From Undibacterium hunanense (GTDB lineage Bacteria > Pseudomonadota > Gammaproteobacteria > Burkholderiales > Burkholderiaceae_D): a stretch of DNA of 64,000 nt. The position numbers were made by a program, and so were the translations under genes. The stretch lies in assembly GCF_014284335.1 (NCBI RefSeq), contig NZ_JACOGF010000003.1, positions 186,001 through 250,000 of the forward strand, written 5' to 3'. Each line of letters starts with the position of its first letter. The first letter of the stretch is position 1. The notes beneath the pieces are model-generated. The model did no database searches, was not told the DNA's origin, and was given only the letters and a program-made list of their open reading frames with translations. Positions 19,028 to 29,000 of this stretch are shown here, piece by piece.

Positions 19028-19684
19028 TTACAAAATTGCATTACCCTGTGATTGCTCTCTGATCGCAGTCACAAATCTGCGTGCCTGCTGCTGTACCGCC
19101 GCCGCATCCATACCCGGCTTGTACAGGGCAGAACCTAGGCCAAAGCCACTGACGCCTGCCTGCAGATAAGCTTGCATGTTGTCAGGGGTAATGCCACCAA
19201 CAGGTAACAAACGCAGAGTGGATGGCAATACCGCCCGCATGGCGCGTACGATAGGTGGCGTGATCAATTCAGCCGGGAAAAGTTTGACCGCATCGGCACC
19301 GACATGCAAAGCGGCAAAGGCTTCTGTCAATGTACATACACCAGGCACGCAATACAGCCCCTGCGCCTTGGCTTCGCTGATGACTTGCGTATCGGCATGC
19401 GGCATGACAATCAGACGTCCACCCGCATCACGCACCTGCCTTACTGCATCGGTACTCAACACCGTACCGGCACCACACAAGGCGTCCGCAGGCAGGCTGC
19501 GACTGAGCAGGCTGATTGATTCAAGCGCAGAAGGTGAGTTCAACGGCACTTCTATGATGCGAAAGCCTGTTTCGTACAAGCCAAGGGCAATGGCCTGCAC
19601 TTCTTCCGGCCGTATGCCACGCAGAATGGCAACCAGGGGTAAAGCGGCAAATGCCTGATCAAAACTGATAAGGGAAGTTGTCAT
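19028..19684 (-). CDS. dgoA: 2-dehydro-3-deoxy-6-phosphogalactonate aldolase
   Basis: 218 residues, KDPG/KDPGal aldolase class I fold. VAILRGIRPEEVQAIA near the start carries the conserved Glu/Arg region, and GADAVKLFPAELI carries the Schiff-base lysine; LPVGGITPDNMQAYL and GFGLGSALY complete the phosphate-binding site. It cleaves KDPGal to pyruvate and glyceraldehyde 3-phosphate. Order dgoD-dgoK-dgoA on the minus strand with 8-42 base gaps indicates one operon. Choice of KDPGal over KDPG is inferred from the neighbours. Confidence 0.88.
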   Translation of the reverse strand: MTTSLISFDQAFAALPLVAILRGIRPEEVQAIALGLYETGFRIIEVPLNSPSALESISLLSRSLPADALCGAGTVLSTDAVRQVRDAGGRLIVMPHADTQVISEAKAQGLYCVPGVCTLTEAFAALHVGADAVKLFPAELITPPIVRAMRAVLPSTLRLLPVGGITPDNMQAYLQAGVSGFGLGSALYKPGMDAAAVQQQARRFVTAIREQSQGNAIL

Positions 19685-19726
19685 GTACTGTTTTCCAGAA
19701 AAGGTAGATGCAGAGGTGACCAGGGA

Positions 19727-20740
19727 TCACACCAAACGGGCAGAACTTGCCAGGTGCCACAAGCCAGCAGGCGCAGTATTGACCAGCACGGCATCGGGCT
19801 TGACACCCAAGTAGGACAAAGCCCGTGCATAGCGAGCACACAGAGACGCTTCACCGATCAGTATGAGGGGAGCATGACCCAGACCATGTATTGAGCGCCA
19901 TTGCAAGCCTGCCAGTATTTCATTGCCAATCAACAAGCCAGACAAATAATCTGGTAAGCCAGCAGGCGGCATATCGCCCATCAGACCCAGGGTACGCACA
20001 CTGAACAGTTGATGGCCAAGGCCCTGCCCCAGCATTTTGCGTGCAGCATCCAGGCCCGCTGTAAAGCAAACTTCTTCAGTTTCGGTCTTGCCTGTCGCAG
20101 CATCCGATGCTATCGGCATTAATCGTCCCAGCACTGAATGCTGTTTAAGCACGGCAAACAATTCACCTGTCATATGGGTGGCAAAGGCATGTACTTGTCC
20201 ATCGACGATACTGGCCCATTTGGAATGCGTACCCGGCATGACTATGCATGATTGACTGGCCCAGTCGGACTGCCCTTGCAGGGCACCAACGATTTGCGTT
20301 TCTTCGCCGCGCATGACATCAGGTGCCCCACCTTCAGGCCGGTACAACAAGCCGGGCAAAATGTGCAGGCTGTGGGGCGCTGCCAGCAAACTGCCGGTAT
20401 CAACACGAACAGCATTACGCGCAATATGCTGTGCATCTGCCGGGCAATTCACATAGGGCACTTCTTGCCAGCCATGCTTGCTGCCGACCATGCCACATGC
20501 CAGCAAAGGCGCATCAGACCAGGTCGTCAACCAGTCGCCGGCAAGTTCCTGCAAGGTGCGCATATAACCCGCATTCCCGCCCTGTATGACGGAAACGCCG
20601 GAGGCCGCTTCACGATTGCCGATGAGCCGTCCATTCTCGCTCATCAAAAAAATCCGCAAGCCTGTACTACCCCAGTCTATACCGATCAGACGTACGTCTT
20701 CCTTGCCACTCAAGGGAGCGATGTCCTTGCTGCGTTCCAT
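19727..20740 (-). CDS. dgoK: 2-dehydro-3-deoxygalactonokinase
   Basis: About 337 residues from ATG 20740, nine bases after the dgoD stop codon with a GGA ribosome site in the gap; further in-frame starts upstream overlap dgoD. The phosphate loop IGIDWGSTGLRIFLM, then SVIQGG, LACGMVGSKHGWQEVPYV, MRGEETQIVGAL and MPGTHSKWA are DgoK motifs as I know them. It phosphorylates 2-dehydro-3-deoxygalactonate for the aldolase encoded just downstream. Confidence 0.88.
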   Translation of the reverse strand: MERSKDIAPLSGKEDVRLIGIDWGSTGLRIFLMSENGRLIGNREAASGVSVIQGGNAGYMRTLQELAGDWLTTWSDAPLLACGMVGSKHGWQEVPYVNCPADAQHIARNAVRVDTGSLLAAPHSLHILPGLLYRPEGGAPDVMRGEETQIVGALQGQSDWASQSCIVMPGTHSKWASIVDGQVHAFATHMTGELFAVLKQHSVLGRLMPIASDAATGKTETEEVCFTAGLDAARKMLGQGLGHQLFSVRTLGLMGDMPPAGLPDYLSGLLIGNEILAGLQWRSIHGLGHAPLILIGEASLCARYARALSYLGVKPDAVLVNTAPAGLWHLASSARLV

Positions 20741-20748
20741 ATTCAGTC

Positions 20749-21897
20749 CTACCATTCTGCAACGCTGCCATCCGCATGACGCCACAAGGGATTACGCCAG
20801 TCAGGGGCACGCAGGCTGGCCTCTTTCACACGCTCTTCATCAATTTCCACGCCCAGGCCCGGTTTCGGCAAGGCTGCAATATAGCCATCTGTAATGCGCA
20901 AATCTTCGCGGTTGATGACGTAATCAAGCAACTCTGCATCCTTGTTGTAATGGATGCCCATGCTTTGTTCTTGCAAGACGGCGTTATGGGCGACAAAATC
21001 AAGTTGCAGGCAGGCGGCAAGGGCAATCGGCCCCAGCGGGCAATGCGGTGCAAGGGCAATGTCATAAGCTTCTGCCATCGCGGCAATTTTATGGCATTCG
21101 GAAATACCACCGGCATGAGACAGGTCAGGCTGAACAATGGCGATGCCACCTTCCTGAAACACGCGCTTGAATTCAAAGCGCGAATACATACGCTCGCCTG
21201 CTGCCAGTGGTATTGAAGTACTTTCTGCCAGGCGCGGATAATATTCGGCCTGTTCTGCCAGCACCGGCTCCTCAACAAACAGAGGACGATACGGTTCCAG
21301 AGCACGCAACAAGACCTTGGCCATGGGTGCAGCCACACGACCATGAAAATCAATGCCGAATTCGATCTGGCTACCAAATGCTTCGCGAATCTCGGCAATA
21401 CGGCCCACCGCAGCATCGACTGCCGCAGCACTGTCTATGATGCCGAATTCTTCCGTACCATTCATCTTGAAGGTATCAAAGCCCGCTTCGCGCAGCCGGC
21501 GGATATCCGCGATCACGTCAGCAGGACGGTCACCGCCCACCCAGCTGTAGGTCTTCATGCGATCACGCACCAGGCCACCCAGCAATTGATATACCGGCAC
21601 ACCCAGGGCTTTACCCTTGATATCCCATAAAGCCTGATCAATACCAGCCATGGCGCTCATGAGAATGGCACCACCACGATAAAAGCCACCACGGTACATG
21701 ACTTGCCATAGGTCGTTGATGCGGGCCGGGTCTTGCCCTATCAGGTAAGGTGCAAATTCCTGTACGGCTGTTTCTACCGTACGGGCCCGTCCTTCAATGA
21801 CAGGCTCGCCCCAACCGACGATACCCTCATCGGTTTCTATCTTCAGCAACATCCACCTTGGAGGAACACGGTAAGTAGTCAGTTTTGTTATTTTCAT
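20749..21897 (-). CDS. dgoD: D-galactonate dehydratase
   Basis: 382 residues from ATG 21897, exactly the E. coli DgoD length; the ATG six codons upstream is less likely. Near-identical stretches to DgoD include [33 protein letters not shown], and the C-terminal [14 protein letters not shown]. Mandelate-racemase/enolase catalytic residues are present: Asp and His in GIDFHGR, Glu in FVEEP, Glu in AGERM and His in APHCPLGP. It dehydrates D-galactonate to 2-dehydro-3-deoxygalactonate. First gene of the dgoDKA unit, with an operator candidate about 80 bases upstream. Confidence 0.95.
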   Translation of the reverse strand: MKITKLTTYRVPPRWMLLKIETDEGIVGWGEPVIEGRARTVETAVQEFAPYLIGQDPARINDLWQVMYRGGFYRGGAILMSAMAGIDQALWDIKGKALGVPVYQLLGGLVRDRMKTYSWVGGDRPADVIADIRRLREAGFDTFKMNGTEEFGIIDSAAAVDAAVGRIAEIREAFGSQIEFGIDFHGRVAAPMAKVLLRALEPYRPLFVEEPVLAEQAEYYPRLAESTSIPLAAGERMYSRFEFKRVFQEGGIAIVQPDLSHAGGISECHKIAAMAEAYDIALAPHCPLGPIALAACLQLDFVAHNAVLQEQSMGIHYNKDAELLDYVINREDLRITDGYIAALPKPGLGVEIDEERVKEASLRAPDWRNPLWRHADGSVAEW

Positions 21898-21975
21898 GAC
21901 GCAATGGTTTGGCAAGTGAAGTCATGAGTGTAGATGGGCACTCATGATAAGAAATATGAATTAACTAGCCCAAAG

Positions 21976-21993
21976 TATATGAATTTGGAATAG
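21976..21993 (-). promoter_or_regulatory. ATTGGAAT-type operator candidate upstream of dgoD
   Basis: TATATGAATTTGGAATAG on the plus strand, 79-96 bases upstream of the dgoD start. It shares TATAT, the spacing and TTGGAATAG with the site at 18984-19001. A small hairpin (ATGAGTG / CACTCAT around 21924-21945) lies between it and the gene. Confidence 0.45.
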
Positions 21994-22054
21994 CGACGAA
22001 CATGGCTATACAAAGAAAAGCAAAGGTCATCCGCTTTCGATGAATCCGTTTTTC

Positions 22055-23695
22055 TTACCAGGTGGGATTACCCGAACGCGTTGCGGATGACGAATTCATC
22101 TTCAGTCCTGTAATTTTCAGCGTATAGGCGGGCGATGCAGGCAGGTTTTGCGGCATTTGTAGCCTCAAACCGGCCTGATCATGTACGAATGCCAGATTTT
22201 CTACCTTGCCCAGCAAGCTGGTCTGGCTTATTTTTCCTGACACGGTCGCTGTGGATAATGGTGCAATCAACAACTCTGCACCAGGTTTTGCACCGATGAT
22301 GATGGCGTACAGGTTGCCCTCTTTTACGGTGAAACGGATATGCGGGCCTGCCTCATTGCGGCCACCACCTGTGCCAAAGCTGGTCCAGCTATGTGTACCG
22401 TAAATCGCTTCGCCATTCACCGCAAGCCATTGACCAATGCCAAGCAAGGTATCTTGCTGTTCCTGCGGAGTGCTGCCATCTGCCCTGGGCGAAATATTCA
22501 ACAGCAAGGTACCATTTTTACTGACTGTGTCGGCCAGTTTGGCAATGATGCTGGCAGGACTGGCGATCTTCATGCCTTCGGTATAGCCCCAGGTGCTGCC
22601 TATGGGCTCATCTACCTGCCAGGCACCAGGACGAATGCCGGAAGGTGATCTTTCTCCGATTTTTTCAAAATCGATGATGGAAGCGATCGTCTCGGTATTT
22701 TGATTGCTTGGCGAATACGCTGCTTTTTTAGTGCTCAGGGAAACTTCTTTCCCCCACTGACTGGCGCGATTGTAATAATAGGCTGCGATCTGCAATTTCA
22801 GCGGATCAAGATAACGTTGGTCAACACCATTATCAAACCACAGCATGTCTGGCTGATATTTATCTATCAGCTCCACATTGCGCAGATACCAGTCCACCAG
22901 AAATTTCTTGCATGCCTCGTCACTACGGTCTGCGACGTTATAAAAGTCAGCCCATTCAGGATCATACAGATCAGCTTTTTTCGCTTTCAGCCTGGCTGCC
23001 AGGTCAGCAGGCGGATTGATAAACTGAAAATTCTCTATTCCATGATTGGAAACCCCGAACTTCAAGCCCTGCGCACGCACAGATTTGGCCAATTCACCGA
23101 TCAGGTCACGGCCAGGTCCCATCTGTTTGGCATTGAAACGCGTGACGGCGCTATCCCACATGGCAAAATTATCATGGTGCTGGGCACTGGGAATCACAAA
23201 CCTGGCACCCGATTTTTTGAGCAGGCTTGCCCATTCGTCAGGATCAAATTTCTCCTGCCTGAACATGGGGATAAAATCCTTGTAGCCAAATTTTTCCTGA
23301 TCACCAAAATGCGTGGCATGCCATTGCCTGTCAGCGCCATACATATGTTTTTCATACCACTCATTATGATGCGCCGGAACAGAATACAGCCCCCAGTGCA
23401 TAAAAATGCCAAACTTCGCTTCATTGAACCAGGCAGGCACCTGATAATTTTTCTTCAGCGAATCCCAGTTGGCCTGGAACGGCCCCGGCACCTTGCTGGC
23501 TGACAGTGCGGCAACGGCTGCCTGCACCACTTCCAGCCTGGTTTCCGGTGCCATATCATAGCCCTGAGAATTGCCACCGGATGCATATTGATCCGGTACT
23601 CTTGCCGATACAGGCGAGGCAGATATTGCCGTAACCATCAAGGAAAAAATCAGCAAAAACCTGTTTTGACGACGTAAAACACGATGAGTGGGCAT
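22055..23695 (-). CDS. Secreted GH29 alpha-L-fucosidase
   Basis: 546 residues with a signal peptide (RFLLIFSLMVTAISASPVSA). The GH29 core starts near residue 80: FGIFMHWGLYSVPAHHNEWY is the family hallmark with the substrate-binding His-Trp, and YQPDMLWFDNGVDQRY carries the nucleophile Asp. The C-terminal 100 residues form a beta-sandwich. It should release terminal L-fucose, a known decoration of rhamnogalacturonan side chains. No fucose catabolic genes are seen in the window. Minus strand, between dgoD and the GH28 gene. Confidence 0.9.
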   Translation of the reverse strand: MPTHRVLRRQNRFLLIFSLMVTAISASPVSARVPDQYASGGNSQGYDMAPETRLEVVQAAVAALSASKVPGPFQANWDSLKKNYQVPAWFNEAKFGIFMHWGLYSVPAHHNEWYEKHMYGADRQWHATHFGDQEKFGYKDFIPMFRQEKFDPDEWASLLKKSGARFVIPSAQHHDNFAMWDSAVTRFNAKQMGPGRDLIGELAKSVRAQGLKFGVSNHGIENFQFINPPADLAARLKAKKADLYDPEWADFYNVADRSDEACKKFLVDWYLRNVELIDKYQPDMLWFDNGVDQRYLDPLKLQIAAYYYNRASQWGKEVSLSTKKAAYSPSNQNTETIASIIDFEKIGERSPSGIRPGAWQVDEPIGSTWGYTEGMKIASPASIIAKLADTVSKNGTLLLNISPRADGSTPQEQQDTLLGIGQWLAVNGEAIYGTHSWTSFGTGGGRNEAGPHIRFTVKEGNLYAIIIGAKPGAELLIAPLSTATVSGKISQTSLLGKVENLAFVHDQAGLRLQMPQNLPASPAYTLKITGLKMNSSSATRSGNPTW

Positions 23696-23761
23696 AGGAA
23701 CGTGGTAGGGAATGACTCAATAGATAAGGATCGCCTGCTGCCAGTATCGGATGAAGATCAA

Positions 23762-23793
23762 GCATTGATCGTCAATCCGACACTGATCAATGC
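23762..23793. repeat. 9-bp perfect inverted repeat between GH28 and GH29 genes
   Basis: GCATTGATC (23762-23770) and GATCAATGC (23785-23793) with a 14-base spacer, 67 bases upstream of the fucosidase start and 28 bases after the GH28 stop. No T run follows on either strand, so an operator is as likely as a terminator. Confidence 0.5.
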
Positions 23794-23820
23794 CTGCCAC
23801 TGCAGATAAGCGCTTTCGTT

Positions 23821-25578
23821 TTACAAACTCTCTCGTGCAACCTGTTTGCGCTGGGTATCTGCCAGACCACTACAGTCTTTTACTGAAAATTCTTTCACAT
23901 CCTGCAGACTGAAACCTGGCGAGCCTGCTTGCTGAGGGAAATTCACCTGACCAAAATAAGCGCGGTTCACGTCATGCAAAACAAAGGCAGGCCGACTGTC
24001 GGGTTGCTTGCAAGTGATATCCACGTGATGCAAGTCCAGATTCTTGACATGGCGCGCAAACAAGCCATGTGCAGGGCTCAGGCCAAACATGCTGGGCTCA
24101 GGATAGCTACCGGCATTTTCCGGTGGATTGGCAAGTACTTTACTGATGTCACCACCACCCTGATGCACAACATGCACATTGCTGATGCGCACATCTTCTA
24201 TTGGGTAGCCAGGCACACCACTGATAATGGATGCGTAACGCGAATCGGCACCCGATACCACGATATTACTGATATTGATGCGTCGTATGGCACCGGTTAC
24301 TGCACCATCAGGTGCGCGCAAACGGCTGCCCAGCCGAATGAACAGCGGCGGATTGGTTAAATCACGCATGGCCAGGTTGCTGACGGCAATATCTTCAATG
24401 ACGGCACCGTCAACACTCTCGATGGCCAGGCCACGACAACGCTCGAACACGCAGTTGGAGATTGTTATATTGCGAAAGCCACCGTTTGACTCAGTACCCA
24501 GCTTGATGCGGCCAGCAACCCCCTCCTTGTCTGGCGCAAATTCCTGCTTGCGCTGGAAACTGCCATCCAGGAAGGTACCCAAATCAAAACCGGACACCTG
24601 GCAATTAGTGATACTGATGTTTTCAGTAAAGCGCTTATACCCCAGCGCAAACGAACTTTTGAGACAAATCGCATCATCATTCGGAGAATTGATGCTGCAA
24701 TTGGAAATATGAACATTGCGACAACAGTCAATATCAAACCCATCCCTGTCCGTATCCACTTTCAGGTTATCTATGGTCATATTGTCGGTGCCGGTCGCCA
24801 GCAAGGCAAAGTGACCGCCATTAAAAATACTGATGTCGCGCAAAATGACATTTTTACAGTTTTTCAAGGCAATCGCCTTGTTGCCTTTGCCTATCATATC
24901 GGCACCGTAAGGCTTGCCGCTACCACGCTCGCCGTGCGGATCACTATCACCCAGGCTGGAAGGCATGTCGCCAGGTTTGGGTACACGACGTGGCCCCGGC
25001 CCCGCGTGAGTCAGGCCAGCACCATAGATAAGACCGGTACCCAGAATGGAAACATGCTCCAGGTTTTCACCCCAGATCAGGCTGTTATGCCAGTGACTAT
25101 GGCCAAAATCCTGATAGGCATCCCACTCATTCGGTTCTGCTGCATCGTAACTGCCACCATGCTTTGCCGGATCAGCCGCAATCAGTGTGGCGCCAGCATC
25201 CAGATACAGGCTGACATGGCTTTGCAGGCGAATGGAAAAACTCAGGTATTTACCCGCAGGGAAAAACACTGTTCCGCCCCCTGCTGCTGCCGCTGCGGCA
25301 ATGGCACGGTTAATGGCATCGGTATCTGTCTTTTTACCGTCGCCGCCAGCACCGTAAGCCCTGACATTGAAATTACCAGCAAGATTCGCATTTGAAGCTG
25401 ATTTTTTTTGTGCCATCGCTGGCAGTGCGTACACGGGTAGCGTAGCGACCACAGCGCCCGTACCAAACATGCGCAAAAAGCCGCGTCGCAATGGCGATGA
25501 TGTCTGCTTATTCAATCTTTTGTCTCCGGCTGATCTTTTTAAAATAGATTTTTCATGGCATTTTTTCTTTTTATCCAT
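23821..25578 (-). CDS. Secreted GH28 family pectin hydrolase (polygalacturonase/rhamnogalacturonase type)
   Basis: About 585 residues from ATG 25578; one more ATG lies four codons upstream. The N-terminus has a twin-arginine type signal (LRRGFLRMFGTGAVVATL ... PAMAQ). The right-handed beta-helix starts around FNVRAYGAGGDGKKTDTDAI. Catalytic elements are RDGFDIDCC and SPNDDAICLKSS (the Asp and Asp-Asp of GH28) and GRIKLGTESNGG (the R-I-K element); the usual G-H-G histidine is not obvious. That variant and the neighbours point to a rhamnogalacturonan or exo-acting enzyme rather than an ordinary polygalacturonase. Substrate not determinable from sequence alone. Confidence 0.82.
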   Translation of the reverse strand: MDKKKKCHEKSILKRSAGDKRLNKQTSSPLRRGFLRMFGTGAVVATLPVYALPAMAQKKSASNANLAGNFNVRAYGAGGDGKKTDTDAINRAIAAAAAAGGGTVFFPAGKYLSFSIRLQSHVSLYLDAGATLIAADPAKHGGSYDAAEPNEWDAYQDFGHSHWHNSLIWGENLEHVSILGTGLIYGAGLTHAGPGPRRVPKPGDMPSSLGDSDPHGERGSGKPYGADMIGKGNKAIALKNCKNVILRDISIFNGGHFALLATGTDNMTIDNLKVDTDRDGFDIDCCRNVHISNCSINSPNDDAICLKSSFALGYKRFTENISITNCQVSGFDLGTFLDGSFQRKQEFAPDKEGVAGRIKLGTESNGGFRNITISNCVFERCRGLAIESVDGAVIEDIAVSNLAMRDLTNPPLFIRLGSRLRAPDGAVTGAIRRINISNIVVSGADSRYASIISGVPGYPIEDVRISNVHVVHQGGGDISKVLANPPENAGSYPEPSMFGLSPAHGLFARHVKNLDLHHVDITCKQPDSRPAFVLHDVNRAYFGQVNFPQQAGSPGFSLQDVKEFSVKDCSGLADTQRKQVARESL

Positions 25579-25808
25579 GCAAATTATCATTCGAGATTAC
25601 CATTAAAAAACAAACGAACGTCCAGTCAGAATGTTCAACTTGATGATTAATATTGAGCAAAGCGAGACTGATTTTGCCTGAATGCGCAAAACCAATCGTG
25701 CGAAGAACAGTTAATTAACTGCTTATATTCAATTGGTTGACAGGAAAATACAAATATCCTGCCATTGCTCAGAAACGTGATTACATGAAGCAAACCAGCT
25801 CAGTTTTG

Positions 25809-25837
25809 TTGACATGCCCCTTCCTGAAATTGATACT
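25809..25837 (+). promoter_or_regulatory. Sigma-70-like promoter candidate for the GH43-GH35 gene
   Basis: TTGACA (25809-25814), a 17-base spacer and GATACT (25832-25837, 4 of 6 to TATAAT). It is about 185 bases upstream of the GH43-GH35 start on the same strand. Confidence 0.45.
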
Positions 25838-25857
25838 CAAAATAATAAGCTGCATTT

Positions 25858-25881
25858 CAAGATAGTAATCAAGATAGTAAT
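25858..25881. repeat. 12-bp tandem repeat in divergent promoter region
   Basis: CAAGATAGTAAT twice without a spacer, about 20 bases downstream of the putative -10 box and so probably inside the leader of the plus-strand transcript. Confidence 0.6.
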
Positions 25882-26020
25882 GCGGCCATAAAAATAGAGA
25901 CATCTCACACTAAGCCGTATCAAATCAAGCTTCCATGCCAGATGGCCATGGCTCATTGCCAAGTGTGGGCATTCATCTACTCATTCCCAATTCTTTGTTT
26001 GACTATTCGTCAGAAGGAAA

Positions 26021-29000
26021 ATGATGAACTCAGTAGTACGATCCGGATTGACCATGTTGGCATTGACGTGCAGCGTAAGCTTGGCACAGGCACAAAATAC
26101 TGCACCGTCACAGAATTCGCCGCAAAGCCCGCCCGTCACTGGCGATGCCCTGATGGACAGCTTCGGGCTGACCAGTACCAACAAGGTACAGACCAATAGT
26201 ACGGTTGCCCCACCAAATGCCAACCCCAAAGTGATTCCGCTCAAGGGTGACACCAGCTTCCTGATGTCAGCCTTTCCTTCTACATCACAAAACAAGCTCA
26301 GCCTGTTTACTTCTTACGACGGCACCAGCTTTGCACCGCTGGCTTCTGAAGCGTATACACCGCCACAAGGCCTGCTGCGTGATCCTTCCATTTTGCATGC
26401 AGATGATGGTTATTATTATGTGATTTACACTACCGGCTGGGCTGGCGATACGTTTGGCGTTGCCAAAAGCAGCGACCTGCGCCATTGGCAGCATGTACGT
26501 GACGTGCACCTGCAATTGCCGGATGCGAATGCCAAAATCAGCAATGTTTGGGCACCTGAATGGTTCACCGACAGTGATGGCACTGTCCACATTGTCGTGT
26601 CCATATCCACACAGGGAACCAAGGGGCCCTTTGGTGCCTACGTGCTGCATGCGCTGGACAAAACGTATGCCAATTTCTCGCCAGCCCAGGCCATGGCAGG
26701 TCTGCAAAATAATTACATTGATACTTTCCCCATCAAGGATGGGTCACGCTATGTGGTTTTCACTAAAAATGAAACCAGCAAGTACATAGAAATGGCGACC
26801 GCCCCTGCCCTTGCTGGTCCATGGAAAGTGGAAAAAACGGGTGACTGGGCAGGCTGGGGCAAGCCTTCGGAAGGTCAGGCCCTGGTCAAGCTGAAAAATG
26901 GCGGCTGGCGCATTTACTTTGACGACTATACGACTAAGCATTACTGGTATTCCGACAGCAAGGACAATTTCAAGACCTGGACAGCCAAGCAGGAACTGGG
27001 GGGTGTATCGGGTGCGGTACGCCACTTCACTGTCATCAGTGAACCTACCAAAGTCCTGGAGCAGGCGATTGCCGCAAAATCGCCAGCGAAAAAGATCACC
27101 TGGGATAAACACTCGCTAATGATAGACGGCAAAAGGGAAATGATCTGGGCCGGTGAATTTCACCCTTTCCGCTTACCCAATCCCTCACTGTGGCGTGATG
27201 TCATACAGAAAATGAAAGCCACCGGGCTCAACACGGTAGCCATCTACTTTGACTGGGGTTATCACTCGTCACGCCCGAATCAATATGATTTTTCCAGCAT
27301 ACGCAATGTAGAACTGGCGATAGAAATGGCAGAACAGGAAGGCATGTATGTCATTGCCCGCCCCGGCCCCTATGTGAATGCTGAACTGACACTGGGCGGT
27401 TTCCCTGGTTATCTGGCCAGGCAAAAAGCGATTGCCCGTACTGATGCTGCTGAATATATGCAGTCAGCAGATGAATGGCTGACTCAGATTGACGCGATTA
27501 TCGCGCGCCATCAAATCACCAATGGTGGTGGCACTGTCATTGCCTATCAGCTGGAAAACGAATTATCCAATACCTCGGATACGCACAAGCGCTACATGCA
27601 GCACCTGGCAGACAAAGCCAGGGCAGATGGCATCAGCGTGCCGCTGTTCCACAATTCTGCCGGTCGTCTGCCGAACTGGACGCCGCCCAATTCCAGCGCG
27701 CCCTATGCAGTCCCTGGCCCCACCGATTTGTACAGTTTTGACGGTTACCCCGGTGGTGGCTGTACCAATACCAAAGAAATTGGCAAACCAAATGTCGTGC
27801 CCAACTGGGGCATGTATGGTGAAATTCCTGCCAATACAGGAACCGGGCCAGTCAAGATTGGCGCCCTCGCCTCGCCAAATACACCAGGCTTTGCAGCAGA
27901 AATGGGCGGCGGCTGGTTTGATTTCTGGGGCAGCGTCGGCACCTATGACTGCACCGCGCAACGCACCGGATCGAATTATGTGCGCACGTTCTACGGTGCC
28001 AATTTGATCAATGGCATTTCCATCCATTCCGTCTACATGATGTATGGTGGCACATCCTGGGGCTGGCTGCCTGCGCAGGTTGTATATACGTCCTACGATT
28101 ATGGAGCAGCCATCGACGAAGGCCGTGGCTTGCGTGAAAAAGCCCTGACACTGAAGCAGATGGGGCATTTTGTAGAAGCCGCAAAATCTGTGTTGAGCGC
28201 CATGGATAAAGGCGAGGCAATCACCACCTCCAATCCTGCTGTCAGGCTGTATCACAATATCAGTCCGGTGAATGGCTCGCACCTGATTTTCGCCATCCAT
28301 ACCAAGACCGATTCAACCACAGAAGAATTGTTCAGCTTCAAGCTCACCACACGCGATGGCAGCTATCAGATCCCGCAGGCAGGTACTTTGCGTATCAAGG
28401 ACCAGAACGTCAAACTGCTGTTGTCTGACTATGCAATGGAGCGTCAGCATCTGGTCTACACCACATCCGACACCCAGACCCACCTGCAGCAGGATGAACG
28501 CGATATCGCCTTGCTGTACGGCCGCAAGGGCGAAGATGGCGAAACCGTATTGCGTTATCAATCAGCGCCAAAGGTCGAAGTACTGGAAGGTGCAACCAAT
28601 GCGGTGTTTGATCAAAAAACGGGCGATCTGCGATTGAATTATGTACACAAGGATTTGATACGCGTACGCATCAGTGGTGGTGGCAAAGCAGATTTACTGT
28701 TGTTGCTTGCAGACGATGAAACCGGTCGCAATTTCTGGCGCCAGGAAACCGCACACGGCCCCGTCCTTGAGCGTTCGCCAGCACTGGTGCGCCAGGCCAA
28801 TGTGCAAGGCAACACCCTGCACCTGAGTGGCGATACGCACGAAAGCAGTAAGCTGGACATATGGGCACCTAAAGCCGTCACACAAATCACCTGGAATACT
28901 GCCGCCATCACCAGCAACAAAAATGCCGATGGCAGCTTGTCGACTGAGCCCCTGGCTGGCCCTGCTGACATTGTTTTACCAAAACTGATGCAACAGACAT

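Larger units (their letters stand above)
25579..26020. other. Divergent intergenic region between GH28 and GH43-GH35 genes
   Basis: About 440 bases separating the minus-strand and plus-strand halves of the polysaccharide locus. It holds a sigma-70-like promoter (25809-25837), a 12-bp tandem repeat (25858-25881) and a word resembling the ATTGGAAT motif, TTATATTCAATTGGTTGA at 25723-25740. No supportable gene. Confidence 0.5.
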
